DNA from: Linanthus parryae
Lineage: Eukaryota; Streptophyta; Magnoliopsida; Ericales; Polemoniaceae
Assembly: GCA_023055425.1 (NCBI GenBank)
Contig: JALGPY010000075.1
Location: forward strand, 186,001-250,000
Direction of reading: 5' to 3'
Length of the DNA: 64,000 nt
Of the stretch, positions 45,065 to 59,340 are shown piece after piece. The position numbers and the translations under genes were made by a program. The notes under the pieces are model-generated. The model ran no database searches. It saw only the letters and a program-made list of their open reading frames with translations, and was not told the origin of the DNA. Every line of letters begins with the position of its first letter. Within the stretch, counting starts at the first letter, position 1.

Positions 45065-47269
45065 ATAAAGATCACTTGTAGTATCTATAACATCACATCA
45101 TTGCCGATGTAATTCTTTTTGCACTTTTGCCATTATTAATAGCATAACCTTTTGGTCAGAATTAAGAGACCTGTAGTATTCTCTAGAATTCGTTTTTCAT
45201 TTAGTCTTCTTCTAACTACATAAGCCTTACTATTACGTCAAAAAGAGACAATGCATAAAAAATGATTCGTTTTGTCCAAAAAAGTAGAAGAGACGGAAAC
45301 ATTCGTTTTGACAAAGCAAAAGAAAACAAACAATCGTGCCTAACTTTTAAAGATTTCTTTGATGAATTTGCTAACCAATTCAAAAAGATGATTTACAATG
45401 TACGGATGATTCAAAATATGAGGTTGAAAATGAAATTCTATAAAAAAACATCTCTCGATGTTATATGATAAGGGGTAACGTCACGCCGTGTTTTTCTTGA
45501 GGTGAAAAGATCAATTTTATTAATTGGGCTGAATGACAACGGTTACTCTGCCCACAACACATGTAGTCCACTCAGGATTTCCGTCAAATGAAGTCTACCT
45601 CTTACTCGAGGGAATTTATTGCAAGTATGTGGGAACCGCCTTTGGAAGTGCATCTATTTGTGACAAAAATAGTATTTTCGAAGCTACTAGCGATTAGATC
45701 TACACATCTATGACTATTAATTGCATTTAACCACTTAAACTTACAATAACTCTCAATTTTTCATTAATTTCACAAAGATTTTTACAAAGATCCTTACGAA
45801 GTTACTAATTTGATGTGTGTTTGGAGTGACATATATAATCCTCATTACATCCATATTCTTTCCATTCAAGTTTCTCTCTGTAACTCTTCTCCCTCAATCA
45901 CTCTGTTTCTCTCTCTCTCTCTCTCACTCACTCTCTCTCTCTGCAAATCATACTCCCACAAGTACACTCGTAAGCTTTGATCGGATCAATGAATTCTCAA
46001 AATTACTAATTATGGAAGCTACAGCAGATTCTAATGTAAATGTAGAATGAATAAATGATTTCCCCACTTGGTTGAGAGATTTATTTCCGGAAGATGTAAC
46101 CGTTGAGAAACAGTTTCCGCCCTAATTCCTTATAAAATATATTTCCCCTCAAAAAATTAAAATAAATGAATGACAATCTCTTAAAAATATGTAAACGAAT
46201 GATGAGATGACATTTACCAGTTTTAATTACGGTTTCTTTCTCCAATTATCCGACTCGTTACTTTTCAACATTTTTTAAAATTGAAATGACATAACTTTCC
46301 AACAAATTGTAAGTGGTTATTATTATTATTATTACTATTATTATTATACCATTTTCTGACAATTTCATTGTGGTTCCTTTGTGACATACAAAACTTTTAA
46401 AATATCTTTCCCCTCAAAAAATTAAAATAAATGAATGACAATCTCTTAAAAAAACGCAAACGAGTGATGAGGGGCCATTTACCAGTTTTCATTACGGATT
46501 CTTTCTCCAATTATCTGACTCGTAACTTTTCAACAAATTTTTAATTGAAATGACATAACTTTCCAACAAATTATAAGTGGTTATTATTATTATTATTATC
46601 CTATTTTCTGATAATTTATTGTAGTTCTTTTGTGACATACAAAACTTTTCAATATTAAAGATATCATAGATATGCAACATGTATTGAATTTGTCAATATA
46701 TGACACTACTTTCTTTTTCTTCAAAAGAATACACTAATGGTTTAATCAATATTTTTTGTTAATATTTTTTTGTGAATGTTTGATGCTAAACGAGGAGGGT
46801 ATTATTACATTCTTTCTCTAAACTCACCGAGGCTATGTGTAATATCATGTGCTATAATAGATAGAAAGAAGGACTATTATATATTTAATGCTTAATAAAT
46901 GTTAAGTGCCACTCATTGTTGTTAACCCTTTAATTTACTGTCCGTGTGGCATTACCTTATATTTATTTGATATTATCATATGATGACTTCATTATTTATA
47001 TATTTATTTAAGGATGTTATCCATATGATATCGAATGACGAGGAATATAATATTAATTCTTTTCCGAAAACTTCCGGAGGCTATTTGTAATATTTTGTGC
47101 TAGAATGGAAATAAATAAATGACTTACATATTTTATGTTGACAACATGTTAAGTGTCACACGTTTTTGTTCACCCTTTAAGTTTCCGTCTCTGTAGTATC
47201 ACATTTTTATAATTACTGTTTTGGGTGATAACTTTCCTAATACCCACGTTGTATATTTCTTATCCTAAT

Positions 47270-47279
47270 TATATAAATA
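47270..47279 (+). promoter_or_regulatory. TATA box of GASA copy 6
   Basis: TATATAAATA, 74 bp before the ATG at 47344. Confidence 0.8.
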
Positions 47280-47343
47280 GACCTCCTTGCTCTTAAGCAA
47301 CATCACTTGATTGCAATTAGAAGTCATACAAAAGCAACAAATT

Positions 47344-47816
47344 ATGGCTTTCTCCAATGATGTGAAAGTTTCTCTGCTCGTTCTTTTAGTGGCATCCATG
47401 TCAGTAATTCAATACGCTCATGTAAGTCCCACTCTTTTTCACATAATCTCAAAAAAATTGAAGCTATTATATTAACAAAAAAAATTATTTTTCTACTTGA
47501 ACAGGCAGGTGGACCCGCTGGATCTCTTACCCCAGATCGTAAGTTTAAGTTTGACATATTTATGTAAATGGAAACTATAGTAGTTAATATGAATGAAATC
47601 GTGTAATAATACAACTCCTGTGTTTCTTTTGTAGAGTGCCCTGACGCATGTGCTGTAAGATGTTCTGCTACCATGTATCGTGGTCGTTGTTTAGATGTGT
47701 GTAGAGATTGCTGCAAGAAGTGCTTGTGCGTTCCATCAGGACAGATTGGCAACGAAGACGAATGTCCTTGTTACAGAGATCTTAAAACTCAGGAAGGAAA
47801 ACCAAAATGCCCTTGA
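47344..47816 (+). CDS. GASA/snakin peptide, copy 6, intact
   Basis: Exons are 47344-47421, 47505-47538 and 47635-47816; 97 aa. It carries the most common residues of the cluster (Tyr24, Ala44, Met-Tyr-Arg at 51-53, Arg61) and so serves as its consensus. All 12 Cys, CVPSG and GNEDECPCY are present. Introns are 83 and 96 bp with standard borders. Nothing in it looks disabled. Confidence 0.95.
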
Positions 47817-49065
47817 ATAAAGATCACTTGTAGTATCTATAACATCACATCATAGCCGATGTAATTCTTTTTGCACTTTTGCCATTATTAATAGCATAAC
47901 CTTTTGGTCAGAATTAAGAGACCTGTAGTATTCTCTAGAATTCGTTCTTCATTTAGTCTTCTTCTAACTACATAAGCCTTACTATTACGTCAAAAAGAGA
48001 CAATGCATAAAAAATGATTCGTTTTGTCCAAAAAAGTAGAAGAGACGGAAACATTCGTTTTGACAAAGGAAAATAAAACAAACAATCGTGCCTAACTTTT
48101 AAAGATTTTTTTGATGAATTTTCTAACCAATACAAAAAGATGATTTACAATGTACGGATGATTCAAAATATGAGGTTGAAAATGAAATTCTATAAAAAAA
48201 CATCTCTCGATGTTATATGATAAGGGGTAACGTCACGCCGTGTTTTTCTTGAGGTGAAAAGATCAATTTTATTAATTGGGCTGAATGACAACGGTTACTC
48301 TGCCCACAACACATGTAGTCCACTCAGGATTTCCGTCAAATGAAGTCTACCTCTTACTCGAGGGAATTTATTGCAAGTATGTGGGAACCGCCTTTGGAAG
48401 TGCATCTATTTGTGACAAAAATAGTATTTTCGAAGCTACTAGCGATTAGCTCTACACATCTATGACTATTAATTGCATTTAACCACTTAAACTTACAATA
48501 ACTCTCAATTTTTCATTAATTTCACAAAGATTTTTACAAAGATCCTTACGAAGTTACTAATTTGATGTGTGTTTGGAGTGACATATATAATCCTCATTAC
48601 ATCCATATTCTTTCCATTCAAGTTTCTCTCTGTAACTCTTCTCCCTCAATCACTCTGTTTCTCTCTCTCTCTCTCACTCACTCTCTCTCTCTGCAAATCA
48701 TACTCCCACAAGTACACTCGTAAGCTTTGATCGGATCAATGAATTCTCAAAATTACTAATTATGGAAGCTACAGCAGATTCTAATGTAAATGTAGAATGA
48801 ATAAATAATTTCCCCACTTGGTTGAGAGATTTATTTCCGGAAGATGTAACCGTTGAGAAACAGTTTCCGCCCTAATTCCTTATAAAATATATTTCCCCTC
48901 AAAAAATTAAAATAAATGAATGACAGTCTCTTAAAAATATGTAAACGTATGATGAGATTACATTTACCAGTTTTAATTACGGTTTGTTTCTCCAATTATC
49001 CGACTCGTTACTTTTCAACATTTTTTAAAATTGAAATGACATAACTTTCCAACAATTTGTAAGTG

Positions 49066-49173
<108 letters not shown>

Positions 49174-50078
49174 CCATTTTTTGATAATTTTATTGTGGTT
49201 CCTTTGTGACATACAAAACTTTTAAAATATCTTTTCCCTCAAAAAATTAAAATAAATGAATGACAATCTCTTAAAAAAACGTAAACGAGTGATGAGGGGC
49301 CATTGACCAGTTTTCATTACGGATTCTTTCTCCAATTATCTGATTCGTAACTTTTCAAAAACTTTTTAATTGAAATGACATAACTTTCCAACAAATTGTA
49401 AGTGGTTATTATATTTTATATCCTATTTTCTGATAATTTATTGTAGTCCTTTTGTGACATACAAAACTTTTTTAATATTGAAGATATCATAGATATGCAA
49501 CATGTATTGAATTTGTCAATATATGACACTACTTTCTTTTTCTCCAAAAGAATACACTAATGGTTTAATTAATATTTTTTGTGGATGTTTGATGCCAAAC
49601 GAGGAGGGTAATATTAAATTCTTTCTCTAATCTCACCGATGCTATGTGTAATATCATGTGCTATAATAGATAGAATGAAGGACTATTATATATTTAATGC
49701 TTAATAAATGTTAAGTGCCACTCATTGTTGTTAACCCTTTAATTTACTGTCCGTGTGGCATTACCTTATATTTATTTGATATTATCATATGATGACTTCA
49801 TTATTTATATATTTATTTAAGGATGTTATCCATATGATATCGAATGACGAGGAATGTAATATTAATTCTTTTCCGTAAACTTCCGGAGGCTATTTGTAAT
49901 ATTTTGTGCTAGAATGGAAATAAATAAATGACTTACATATTTTATGTTGACAACATGTTAAGTGTCACACGTTTTTGTTCACCCTTTAAGTTTCCGTCTC
50001 TGTAGTATCACATTTTTATAATTACTGTTTTGGGTGATAACTTTCCTAATACCCACGTTGTATATTTCTTATCCTAAT

Positions 50079-50088
50079 TATATAAATA
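50079..50088 (+). promoter_or_regulatory. TATA box of GASA copy 7
   Basis: TATATAAATA, 74 bp before the ATG at 50153. Confidence 0.8.
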
Positions 50089-50152
50089 GACCTCCATGCT
50101 CTTAAGCAACATCACTTGATTGCAATTAGAAGTCATACAAAAGCAACAAATT

Positions 50153-50626
50153 ATGGCTTTCTCCAATGATATGAAAGTTTCTCTGCTCGTTCTTTTAGTG
50201 GCATCCATGTCAGTAATTCAATACGCTCATGTAAGTCCCACTCTTTTTCACATAATCTCAAAAAAATTGAAGCTATTATATTAACAAAAAAAAATTATTT
50301 TTCAACTTGAACAGGCAGGTGGACCCGCTGGATCTCTTACCCCAGACCGTAAGTTTAAGTTTGACATATTTATGTAAATGGAAACTGTAGTAGTTAATAT
50401 GAATGAAATCGTGTAATAATACAACTCCTGTGTTTCTTTTGTAGAGTGCCCTGACGCATGTGCTGTCAGATGTTCTGCTACCATGTATCGTGGTCGTTGT
50501 TTAGATGTGTGTAGAGATTGCTGCAAGAAGTGCTTGTGCGTTCCATCAGGACAGATTGGCAACGAAGACGAATGTCCTTGTTACAGAGATCTTAAAACTC
50601 AGGAAGGAAAACCAAAATGCCCTTGA
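50153..50626 (+). CDS. GASA/snakin peptide, copy 7, intact
   Basis: Exons are 50153-50230, 50315-50348 and 50445-50626; 97 aa, complete GASA domain. Val7 is replaced by Met in the signal peptide (GTG to ATG), which makes a second in-frame ATG but keeps the hydrophobic core. Exon 2 has a silent GAC for GAT. Domain residues match copy 6. Predicted secreted. Confidence 0.94.
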
Positions 50627-51871
50627 ATAAAGATCACTTGTAGTATCTATAACATCACATCATAGCCGATGTAATTCGTTTTGCACTTTTGCCATTATTA
50701 ATAGCATAACCTTTTGGTCAGAATTAAGAGACCTGTAGTATTCTCTAGAATTCGTTCTTCGTTTAGTCTTCTTCTAACTACATAAGCCTTACTATTACGT
50801 CAAAAAGAGACAATGCATAGAAAATGATTCGTTTTGTCCAAAAAAGTAGAAGAGACGGAAACATTCGTTTTGACAAAGGAAAATAAAACAAACAATCGTG
50901 CCTAACTTTTAAAGATTTTTTTGATGAATTTTCTAACCAATTCAAAAAGATGATTTACAATGTACGGATGATTCGAAATATGAGGTTGAAAATGAAATTC
51001 TATAAAAAAACATCTCTCGATGTTATATGATAAGGGGTAACGTCACACCGTGTTTTTCTTGAGGTGAAAAGATCAATTTTATCAATTGGGCTGAATGACA
51101 ACGGTTAGTCTCCCACAACACATGTAGTCCACTCAGGATTTCCGTCAAATGAAGTCTACCTCTTACTCGAGGGAATTTATTGCAAGTATGTTGGAACCAC
51201 CTTTGGAAGTGCATCTATTTGTGACAGAACTAGTATTTTCGAAGCTACTAGCGATTAGCTCTACACATCTATGACTATTAATTGCATTTAACCACTTCAA
51301 CTTACAATAACTCTCAATTTTTCATAAATTTCACAAAGATTTTTACAAAGATCCTTACGAAGTTACTAATTTGATGTGTGTTTGGAGTGACATATATAAT
51401 CCTCATTACATCCATATTCTTTCCATTCAAGTTTCTCTCTGTAACTCTTCTCCCTCAATCACTCTGTTTCTCTCTCTCTCTCTCTCACTCTCTCTCTCTG
51501 CAAATCATACTCCCACAAGTACACTCGTAAGCTTTGATCGGATCAATGAATTCTCAAAATTACTAATTATGGAAGCTATAGCAGATTCTAATGTAAATGT
51601 AGAATGAATAAATGATTTCCCACTTGGTTGAGAGATTTATTTCCGGAAGATGTAACCGTTGAGAAACAGTTTCCGCCCTAATTCCTTATAAAATATATTT
51701 CCCCTCAAAAAATTAAAATAAATGAATGACAGTCTCTTAAAAATATGTAAACGAATGATGAGATGACATTTACCAGTTTTAATTACGGTTTCTTTCTCCA
51801 ATTATCCGACTCGTTACTTTTCAACATTTTTTTAAATTGAAATGACATAACTTTCCAACAAATTGTAAGTG

Positions 51872-51872
<1 letters not shown>

Positions 51873-51962
<90 letters not shown>
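51873..51962 (+). repeat. (TTA)n microsatellite, unit 7 tract A
   Basis: About 90 bp of TTA repeats with an AATATT interruption near 51905. Confidence 0.96.
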
Positions 51963-52194
51963 TACCATTTTCTGATAATTTTATTGTGGTTCCTTTGTGA
52001 CATACAAAACTTTTAAAATATCTTTCCACTTAAAAAATTAAAATAAATGAATGACAATCTCTTAAAAAAACGTAAACGAGTGATGAGGGGCCATTTACCA
52101 GTTTTCATTACGGATTCTTTCTCCAATTATCTGACTCGTAACTTTTCAACAACTTTTTAATTGAAATACATAACTTTCCAAAAAATTGTAAGTG

Positions 52195-52358
<164 letters not shown>

Positions 52359-53028
52359 CCTATTTTCTGATAATTTATTGTAGTTCTTTTGTGACATACA
52401 AAACTTTTCAATATTAAAGATATCATAGATATGCAACATGTATTGAATTTGTCAATATATGACACTACTTTCTTTTTCTTCAAAAGAATACACTAATGGT
52501 TTAATCAATATTTTTTGTTAATATTTTTTTGTGGATGTTTGATGCCAAACGAGGAGGGTAATATTAAATTCTTTCTCTAAACTCACCGAGGCTATGTGTA
52601 ATATCATGTGCTATAATAGATAGAATGAAGGACTATTATATATTTAATGCTTAATAAATGTTAAGTGCCACTCATTGTTGTTAACCCTTTAATTTACTGT
52701 CCGTGTGGCATTACCTTATATGTATTTGATATTATCATATGGTGACTTCATTATTTATATATTTATTTGAGGATGTTATCCATATGATATCAAATGACGA
52801 GGAATGTAATACTCATTCTTTTCCGTAAACTTCCGGAGGCTATTTGTAATATTTTGTGCTAGAATGGAAATAAATAAATGACTTACATATTTTATGTTGA
52901 CAACATGTTAAGTGTCACACGTTTTTGTTCACCCTTTAAGTTTCCGTCTCTGTAGTATCACATTTTTATAATTACTGTTTTGATGGATAACTTTCCTAAT
53001 ACCCACGTTGTATATTTCTTATCCTAAT

Positions 53029-53038
53029 TATATAAATA
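53029..53038 (+). promoter_or_regulatory. TATA box of GASA copy 8
   Basis: TATATAAATA, 74 bp before the ATG at 53103. Confidence 0.8.
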
Positions 53039-53102
53039 GACCTCCTTACTCTTAAGCAACATCACTTGAGTGCAATTAGAAGTCATACAAAAGCAACAAA
53101 TT

Positions 53103-53573
53103 ATGGCTTTCTCCAATGATGTGAAAGTTTCTCTGCTCGTTCTCTTAGTGGCATCCATGTCAGTAATTCAATTCGCTCATGTACGTCCCACTCTTTTCAC
53201 ATTATCTCAAAAAATTTGAAGCTATTATATTAACAAAAAAAATATTTTTCTTCTTGAACAGGCCGGTGGACCCGCTGGATCTCTTACCCCAGATCGTACG
53301 TTTAAGTTTGACATATTTATGTAAATGGAACTTATAGTAGTTAATATGAATGAAATCGTGTAATAATACAACTCGTGTGTTTCTTTTGTAGAGTGCCCTG
53401 ACGCATGTGCCGTCAGATGTTCTGCTACCATGTATCATGGTCGTTGTTTAGATGTGTGTAGAGATTGCTGCAAGAAGTGCTTGTGCGTTCCATCAGGACA
53501 GATTGGCAACGAAGACGAATGTCCTTGTTACAGAGATCTTAAAACTCAGGAAGGAAAACCAAAATGCCCTTGA
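53103..53573 (+). CDS. GASA/snakin peptide, copy 8, intact
   Basis: Exons are 53103-53180, 53262-53295 and 53392-53573; 97 aa. It has Phe24, His53 and Arg61, with all 12 Cys. Both introns start GTACGT instead of GTAAGT, still a valid GT donor but a weaker match to the plant consensus, so splicing efficiency may be lower. The acceptors are standard. Exon 2 begins GCC (silent). Confidence 0.92.
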
Positions 53574-54821
53574 ATAAAGATCACTTGTAGTATCTATAAC
53601 ATCACATCATAGCCGATGTAATTCTTTTTGCACTTTTGCCATTATTAATAGCATTACCTTTTAGTCAGAATTAAGAGACCTGTAGTATTCTCTAGAATTC
53701 GTTCTTCATTTAGTCTTCTTCTAACTACATAAGCCTTACTATTACGTCAAAAAGAGACAATGCATAAAAAATGATTCGTTTTGTCCAAAAAAGTAGAAGA
53801 GACGGAAACATTCGTTTTGACAAAGAAAAATAAAACAAACACGTGCCTAACTTTTAAAGATTTTTTTGATGAATTTTCTAACCAATTCAAAAAGATGATT
53901 TACAATGTACGGATGATTCAAAATATGAGGTTGAAAATGAAATTCTATAAAAAAACATCTCTCGATGTTATATGATAAGGGGTAACGTCACGCCGTGTTT
54001 TTCTTGAGGTGAAAAGATCAATTTTATTAATTGGGCTGAATGACAACGGTTACTCTGCCCACAACACATGTAGTCCACTCAGGATTTCCGTCAAATGAAG
54101 TCTACCTCTTACTCGAGGGAATTTATTGCAAGTATGTGGGAACCGCCTTTGGAAGTGCATCTATTTGTGACAGAACTAGTATTTTCGAAGCTACTAGCGA
54201 TTAGCTCTACACATCTATGACAATTCATTGCATTTAACCACTTCAACTTACAATAACTCTCAATTTTTCATAAATTTCACAAAGATTTTTACAAAGATCC
54301 TTACGAAGTTACTAATTTGATGTGTGTTTGGAGTGACATATATAATCGTCATTACATCCATATTCTTTCCATTCAAGTTTCTCTCTGTAACTCTTCTCCC
54401 TCAATCACTATGTTTCTCTCTCTCTCTCTCTCTCACTCTCTCTCTGCAAATCATACTCCCACAAGTACACTCGTAAGCTTTGATCGGATCAATGAATTCT
54501 CAAATTACTAATTATGGAAAGCTATAGCAGATTCTAATGTAAATGTAGAATGAATAAATGATTTCCCCACTTGGTTGAGAGATTTATTTCCGGAAGATGT
54601 AACAGTTGAGAAACAGTTTCCGCCCTAATTCCTTATAAAATATATTTCCCCTCAAAAAATTAAAATAAATGAATGACAGTCTCTTAAAAATATGTAAACG
54701 AATGATGAGATGTCATTTACCAGTTTTTATTACGGTTTCTTTCTCCAATTATCCGACTCGTTACTTTTCAACATTTTTTTAAATTGAAATGACATAACTT
54801 TCCAACAAACTGTAAGTGGTG

Positions 54822-54822
<1 letters not shown>

Positions 54823-54890
<68 letters not shown>
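54823..54890 (+). repeat. (TTA)n microsatellite, unit 8 tract A
   Basis: 68 bp of TTA repeats. Confidence 0.96.
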
Positions 54891-55124
54891 CCATTTTCTG
54901 ATAATTTTATTGTGGTTCCTTTGTGACATACAAAACTTTTAAAATATCTTTCCCCTCAAAAAATTAAAATAAATGAATGACAATCTCTTAAAAAAACGTA
55001 AATGAGTGATGAGGGGCCATTTACCAGTTTTCATTACGGATTCTTTCTCCAATTATCTGACTCGTAACTTTTCAACAACTTTTTAATTGAAATACATAAC
55101 TTTCCAACAAATTGTAAGTGGTTA

Positions 55125-55241
<117 letters not shown>

Positions 55242-55911
55242 CCTATTTTCTGATAATTTATTGTAGTTCTTTTGTGACATACAAAACTTTTTAATATTAA
55301 AGATATCATAGATATGCAACATGTATTGAATTTGTCAATATATGACACTACTTTCTTTTTCTTCAAAAAAATACACTAATGGTTTAATCAATATTTTTTG
55401 TTAATATTTTTTTGTGGATGTTTGATGCCAAACGAGGAGGGTAATATTAAATTCTTTCTCTAAACTCACCGAGACTATGTGTAATATCATGTGCTATAAT
55501 AGATAGAATGAAGGATTATTATATATTTAATGCTTAATAAATGTTAAGTGCCACTCATTGTTGTTAACCCTTTAATTTACTGTCCGTGTGGCATTACCTT
55601 ATATGTATTTGATATTATCATATGGTGACTTCATTATTTATATATTTATTTGAGGATGTTATCCATATGATATCAAATGACGAGGAATGTAATATTCATT
55701 CTTTTCCGTAAACTTCCGGAGGCTATTTGTAATATTTTGTGCTAGAATGGAAATAAATAAATGACTTACATATTTTATGTTGACAACATGTTAAGTGTCA
55801 CACGTTTTTGTTCACCCTTTAAGTTTCCGTCTCTGTAGTATCAAATTTTTATAATTACTGTTTTGGTGGATAACTTTCCTAATACCCACGTTGTATATTT
55901 CTTATCCTAAT

Positions 55912-55921
55912 TATATAAATA
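55912..55921 (+). promoter_or_regulatory. TATA box of GASA copy 9
   Basis: TATATAAATA, 74 bp before the ATG at 55986. Confidence 0.8.
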
Positions 55922-55985
55922 GACCTCCTTGCTCTTAAGCAACATCACTTGAGTGCAATTAGAAGTCATACAAAAGCAACAAATT

Positions 55986-56456
55986 ATGGCTTTCTCCAAT
56001 GATGTGAAAGTTTCTCTGCTCGTTCTCTTAGTGGCATCCATGTCAGTAATTCAATTCGCTCATGTACGTCCCACTCTTTTCACATTATCTCAAAAAATTT
56101 GAAGCTATTATATTAACAAAAAAAATATTTTTCTTCTTGAACAGGCCGGTGGACCCGCTGGATCTCTTACCCCATATCGTACGTTTAAGTTTGACATATT
56201 TATGTAAATGGAACTTATAGTAGTTAATATGAATGAAATCGTGTAATAATACAACTCGTGTGTTTCTTTTGTAGAGTGCCCTGACGCATGTGCCGTCAGA
56301 TGTTCTGCTACCATGTATCATGGTCGTTGTTTAGATGTGTGTGGAGATTGCTGCAAGAAGTGCTTGTGCGTTCCATCAGGACAGATTGGCAACGAAGACG
56401 AATGTCCTTGTTACAGAGATCTTAAAACTCAGGAAGGAAAACCAAAATGCCCTTGA
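55986..56456 (+). CDS. GASA/snakin peptide, copy 9, probably intact
   Basis: Exons are 55986-56063, 56145-56178 and 56275-56456; 97 aa. Asp37 in the linker is changed to Tyr (TAT), just before Cys39. It has His53 and Gly61. All Cys and the [14 protein letters not shown] signatures remain. Intron donors are GTACGT, as in copy 8. Confidence 0.91.
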
Positions 56457-57710
56457 ATAAAGATCACTTGTAGTATCTATAACATCACATCATAGCCGAT
56501 GTAATTCTTTTTGCACTTTTGCCATTATTAATAGCATAACCTTTTGGTCAGAATTAAGAGACCTGTAGTATTCTCTAGAATTCGTTCTTCATTTAGTCTT
56601 CTTCTAACTACATAAGCCTTACTATTACGTCAAAAAGAGACAATGCATAAAAAATGATTCGTTTTGTCCAAAAAAGTAGAAGAGACGGAAACATTCGTTT
56701 TGACAAAGAAAAGTAAAAAAAACAATCGTGCCTAACTTTTAAAGATTTTTTTGATGAATTTTCTAACCAATTCAAAAAGATGATTTACAATGTACGGATG
56801 ATTCAAAATATGAGGTTGAAAATGAAATTCTATAAAAAAACATCTCTCGATGTTATATGATAAGGGGTAACGTCACGCCGTGTTTTTCTTGAGGTGAAAA
56901 GATCAATTTTATTAATTGGGCTGAATGACAATGGTTACTCTGCCCACAACACATGTAGTCCACTCAGGATTTCCGTCAAATGAAGTCTACCTCTTACTCG
57001 AGGGAAATTATTGCAAGTGTGTGGGAACCGCCTTTGGAAGTGCATCTATTTGTGACAGAACTAGTATTTTCGAAGCTACTAGCGATTAGCTCTACACATC
57101 TATGACTATTAATTGCATTTAACCACTTCAACTTACAATAACTCTCAATTTTTCATAAATTTCACAAAGATTTTTACAAAGATCCTTACGAAGTTACTAA
57201 TTTGATGTGTGTTTGGAGTGACATATATAATCGTCATTACATCCATATTCTTTCCATTCAAGTTTCTCTCTGTAACTCTTCTCCCTCAATCACTCCGTTT
57301 CTCTCTCTCTCTCTCTCTCTGTCACTCTCTCTCTGCAAATCAAACTCCCACAAGTACACTCGTAAGCTTTGATCGGATCAATGAATTCTCAAATTACTAA
57401 TTGTGGAAAGCTATAGCAGATTCTAATGTAAATGTAGAATGAATAAATGATTTCCCCACTTGGTTGAGAGATTTATTTCCGGAAGATGTAACAGTTGAGA
57501 AACAGTTTCCGCCCTAATTCCTTATAAAATATATTTCCCCTCAAAAAATTAAAATAAATGAATGACAGTCTCTTAAAAATATGTAAACGAATGATGAGAT
57601 GTCATTTACCAGTTTTTATTACGGTTTCTTTCTCCAATTATCCGACTCGTTACTTTTCAACATTTTTTTAAATTGAAATGACATAACTTTCCAACAAATT
57701 GTAAGTGGTG

Positions 57711-57833
<123 letters not shown>

Positions 57834-58064
57834 CCATTTTCTGATAATTTTATTGTGGTTCCTTTGTGACATACAAAACTTTTAAAATATCTTTTCCCTC
57901 AAAAAATTAAAATAAATGAATGACAATCTCTTAAAAAAATGTAAACGAGTGATGAGGGGCCATTTACCAGTTTTCATTACGGATTCTTTCTCCAATTATC
58001 TGACTCGTAACTTTTCAACAACTTTTTAATTGAAATACATAACTTTCCAAAAAATTGTAAGTGG

Positions 58065-58075
58065 TTATTATTATA

Positions 58076-58125
<50 letters not shown>
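58065..58125 (+). repeat. (TTA)n microsatellite, unit 9 tract B
   Basis: About 61 bp with one ATAA variant near its start. Confidence 0.95.
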
Positions 58126-58795
58126 CCTATTTTCTGATAATTTATTGTAGTTCTTTTGTGACATACAAAACTTTTCAATATTAAAGATATCATAGATATG
58201 CAACATGTATTGAATTTGTCAATATATGACACTACTTTCTTTTTCTTCAAAAGAATACACTAATGGTTTAATCAATATTTTTTGTTAATATTTTTTTGTG
58301 GATGTTTGATGCCAAACGAGGAGGGTAATATTAAATTCTTTCTCTAAACTCACCGAGGCTATGTGTAATATCATGTGCTATAATAGATAGAATGAAGGAC
58401 TATTATATATTTAATGCTTAATAAATGTTAAGTGCCACTCATTGTTGTTAACCCTTTAATTTACTGTCCGTGTGGCATTACCTTATATGTATTTGATATT
58501 ATCATATGGTGACTTCATTATTTATATATTTATTTGAGGATGTTATCCATATGATATCAAATGACGAGGAATGTAATATTCATTCTTTTCCGTAAACTTC
58601 TGGAGGCTATTTGTAATATTTTGTGCTAGAATGGAAATAAATAAATGACTTACATATTTTATGTTGACAACATGTTAAGTGTCACACGTTTTTGTTCACC
58701 CTTTAAGTTTCCGTCTCTGTAGTATCAAATTTTTATAATTACTGTTTTGGTGGATAATTTTCCTAATACCCACGTTGTATATTTCTTATCCTAAT

Positions 58796-58805
58796 TATAT
58801 AAATA
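58796..58805 (+). promoter_or_regulatory. TATA box of GASA copy 10
   Basis: TATATAAATA, 74 bp before the ATG at 58870. Confidence 0.75.
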
Positions 58806-58869
58806 GACCTCCTTGCTCTTAAGCAACATCACTTGAGTGCAATTAGAAGTCATACAAAAGCAACAAATT

Positions 58870-59340
58870 ATGGCTTTCTCCAATGATGTGAAAGTTTCTC
58901 TGCTCGTTCTCTTAGTGGCATCCATGTCAGTAATTCAATTCGCTCATGTACGTCCCACTCTTTTCACATTATCTCAAAAAATTTGAAGCTATTATATTAA
59001 CAAAAAAAATATTTTTCTTCTTGAACAAGCCGGTGGACCCGCTGGATCTCTTACCCCAGATCGTAAGTTTAAGTTTGACATATTTATGTAAATGGAACTT
59101 ATAGTAGTTAATATGAATGAAATCGTGTAATAATACAACTCGTGTGTTTCTTTTGTAGAGTGCCCTGACGCATGTGCCGTCAGATGTTCTGCTACCATGT
59201 ATCATGGTCGTTGTTTAGATGTGTGTGGAGATTGCTGCAAAAAGTGCTTGTGCGTTCCATCAGGACAGATTGGCAACGAAGACGAATGTCCTTGTTACAG
59301 AGATCTTAAAACTCAGGAAGGAAAACCAAAATGCCCTTGA
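58870..59340 (+). pseudogene. GASA copy 10, intron-1 acceptor mutated
   Basis: The ATG, signal peptide and 12-Cys domain are all present (exon 1 58870-58947; exon 3 59159-59340). The acceptor of intron 1 reads GAACAA instead of GAACAG; the G at 59028 is A. Using the next AG (59028-59029) would remove one base from exon 2 (normally 59029-59062) and shift the frame before the GASA domain. Unless a cryptic in-frame acceptor is used, the product is non-functional. It has His53 and Gly61. Confidence 0.85.

Larger units (their letters stand above)
44139..46890 (+). repeat. GASA array unit 5 (2752 bp)
   Basis: Near-duplicate of unit 3 (3-bp length difference). Tract A is 46317-46347 and tract B is 46580-46601. 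Units 4+5 together repeat units 2+3. Confidence 0.93.

Noticed and set aside
45262..45468. Frame with LTFKDFFDEFANQFKKMIYN in the 3' flank of GASA copies 5 and 8
   Set aside because: Open only in some units and interrupted in others by small indels. No family recognised, and downstream of the GASA poly(A) region.
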